Of a DNA stretch of 52,419 nt, positions 51,525 to 52,419 are shown in pieces; within the stretch, counting starts at the first letter, position 1, and the number at the start of each line of letters is the position of its first letter. The translations under genes were made by a program, and so were the position numbers. This DNA comes from Bacteroidia bacterium (GTDB lineage: Bacteria > Bacteroidota > Bacteroidia > Bacteroidales > GWF2-35-48). Below the pieces are notes generated by a model, which did not search any database, was not told the DNA's origin, and saw nothing but the letters and a program-made list of their open reading frames with translations. Location: assembly GCA_016212695.1 (NCBI GenBank), contig JACREX010000217.1, forward strand, positions 1 through 52,419. The letters are read 5' to 3'.

Positions 51525-52211
51525 TTATTTTTTCTTTTTTAATTCGTCTATTTGCTTTTGCAACTCCCATGCTTTTTTCATATCGTTATTATTAACCGCA
51601 TCTTCAAGGTCTTTTGACAGTTGTTCAACAGATTTTCCGGATAATTGGGATTTGTTCTCCTGAGATTTATTTTCTGTTTTATTTTCATTGGATATGGGTT
51701 GAGTTTTAGTCTGTGTTTGATTTTGAATTTGTGTCTGCGTTTTATTGATGATCGGGGGCGTATTATTTGATGGGTTTGAAATAGTATTGCTGTTTCCCTG
51801 GTTCGAGTTTGTAGTACGATTATTATTGCTATTTCCTGCAGGAGTTGATATATTCGGGGTTGTTTTATTATCCGTTTTTTTCTCTGAGCCCTGAGGAAGA
51901 TATATATTCCTGATATTTATTTCAACCTCAATTTCGTTCACTTTTTTATAATCTTTTTTATCAATGGCCTCCTTCTCCATTTTTTCCAGATCCTGTAAAG
52001 AAAAATTTGAATACTCTAATTGGATATTCCTGTTGTTAATTTCAGCCCGGATAATCCCTGCCAGTTGAAATTCATTATATCTGACAAGCGAATAATAAAG
52101 AGTTTTTAAATCATTTTCCGGGTATTTGCTGAGCGGATTCTGTCCAAACAAAACGGAATGCATCGGTGAAATCAAAATGAAGCAAACTAATATTTTAAGA
52201 AACCTTTTCAT
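51525..52211 (-). CDS. Exported Asn/Gln/Thr-rich protein of unknown function
   Basis: A 228-residue protein with a signal peptide (MKRFLKILVCFILISPMHSVLFGQ). The first 90 mature residues are helical and contain two similar segments, FQLAGIIRAEINNRNIQLEY and YKKVNEIEVEINIRNIYLPQ. A linker of about 80 residues is built of Asn, Gln, Thr and Ser (TQTQIQNQTQTKTQ). A C-terminal helix (VEQLSKDLEDAVNNNDMKKAWELQKQIDELKKKK in parts) ends in four lysines and may be a coiled coil. It has no sorting domain. It is convergent with sufS, only 2 bases apart. No family is recognised. Confidence 0.75.
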   Translation of the reverse strand: MKRFLKILVCFILISPMHSVLFGQNPLSKYPENDLKTLYYSLVRYNEFQLAGIIRAEINNRNIQLEYSNFSLQDLEKMEKEAIDKKDYKKVNEIEVEINIRNIYLPQGSEKKTDNKTTPNISTPAGNSNNNRTTNSNQGNSNTISNPSNNTPPIINKTQTQIQNQTQTKTQPISNENKTENKSQENKSQLSGKSVEQLSKDLEDAVNNNDMKKAWELQKQIDELKKKK

Positions 52212-52419
52212 TACGGATTTGTTTTTACTTTCTTTTTCCCTTCAGTATACCAGGTTAGGCCATAAGTAATATTAATAAAAACTGCTTATCCGTTTCACTC
52301 AAGTAAATGTTTTAAATAACGTAGAAACCAACAGGCTTTCATGAACATTTTGAATAATAATTTGATAAACCTTCATAAACCCTTGAAAAATCAGCAACTC
52401 AATAGTAAAGTACTTTATC
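52212..52419. other. Right-end noncoding stretch
   Basis: 208 bases without a supportable gene. On the minus strand a frame just upstream of the 52211 start reads INITYGLTWYTEGKKKVKTNP and a stop, which looks like a membrane-barrel or exported protein end, but it is cut by a stop about 9 codons earlier, so it may be a remnant. Confidence 0.4.

Noticed and set aside
52212..52280. C-terminal end of another gene on the minus strand (TYGLTWYTEGKK...)
   Set aside because: It reads like a protein end, but an in-frame stop lies a few codons upstream and no other frame continues it; too short to support.

Overview
The window looks like a chromosomal piece of an uncultured or poorly known member of the Bacteroidota. 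The evidence is: type IX secretion system (T9SS) C-terminal sorting domains of both type A and type B; a gldA-gldF-gldG ABC transporter locus; a Bacteroidota-type biosynthetic arginine decarboxylase; L31 type B; and promoters of the Bacteroidota form TTTG-N19/20-TAnnTTTG, seen cleanly at five or more sites. AT content is high, Shine-Dalgarno signals are weak, and dispersed palindromic repeats litter the intergenic spaces. A single-chain pyruvate:ferredoxin oxidoreductase points to anaerobic or facultative metabolism. No rRNA, phage, plasmid or CRISPR array is visible.

Layout. 0-0.5 kb: a HicB/HicA toxin-antitoxin pair whose HicA has lost its usual C-terminus. 0.5-8.3 kb: membrane proteins (BrkB-like, AI-2E exporter family, a large multi-spanning protein), arginine decarboxylase, a YhbP-like flavin-fold protein, a small lipoprotein and a U32 peptidase-fold tRNA-modification-type protein. 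8.4-13.6 kb: a sugar-nucleotide operon (wbpE, wbpD, wbpB, wbpA and galE homologues) predicted to make UDP-2,3-diacetamido-2,3-dideoxy-glucuronate. 13.7-21.9 kb: a lipoprotein, tRNA-Cys with its own promoter and terminator, and a 2345-residue secreted trypsin-fold protease with eleven tandem Ig-like repeats and a T9SS type A tail. 21.9-24.2 kb: an island of decay with a deleted M28 peptidase, an AAA/DUF4143 ATPase and a broken hicB. 24.3-29.2 kb: a PKD/T9SS type B protein, cysC, rpmE2, an amidohydrolase, a MORN-variant protein and a radical SAM protein.

29.2-38.5 kb, mostly minus strand: pyruvate:ferredoxin oxidoreductase, a FAH-family protein overlapping a DEDDh exonuclease, a TPR/PD40 protein, a 142-bp terminal-inverted-repeat element, dnaN and a DUF4340 protein. 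38.6-40.0 kb: a 3' fragment of a ThiF-like E1 enzyme, an intact ThiS-like sulfur carrier and a small T9SS cargo. 40.2-44.2 kb: gldA, gldF, gldG and a second, short DUF4340 protein. 44.5-46.1 kb: a methyltransferase overlapping a family 2 glycosyltransferase. 46.3-51.5 kb: sufBCDS for Fe-S cluster assembly, interrupted by a G-rich minisatellite. 51.5-52.2 kb: a secreted Asn/Gln/Thr-rich protein.

The most coherent biological story is secretion. T9SS cargo, the gliding-type ABC locus and a complete Wbp sugar pathway lie in one window. In Porphyromonas gingivalis and Tannerella the Wbp/Vim pathway supplies the sugar to which T9SS cargo is joined, so the wbp operon here may serve cargo anchoring. 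That is inference; no porU, porV or vim gene is in the window.
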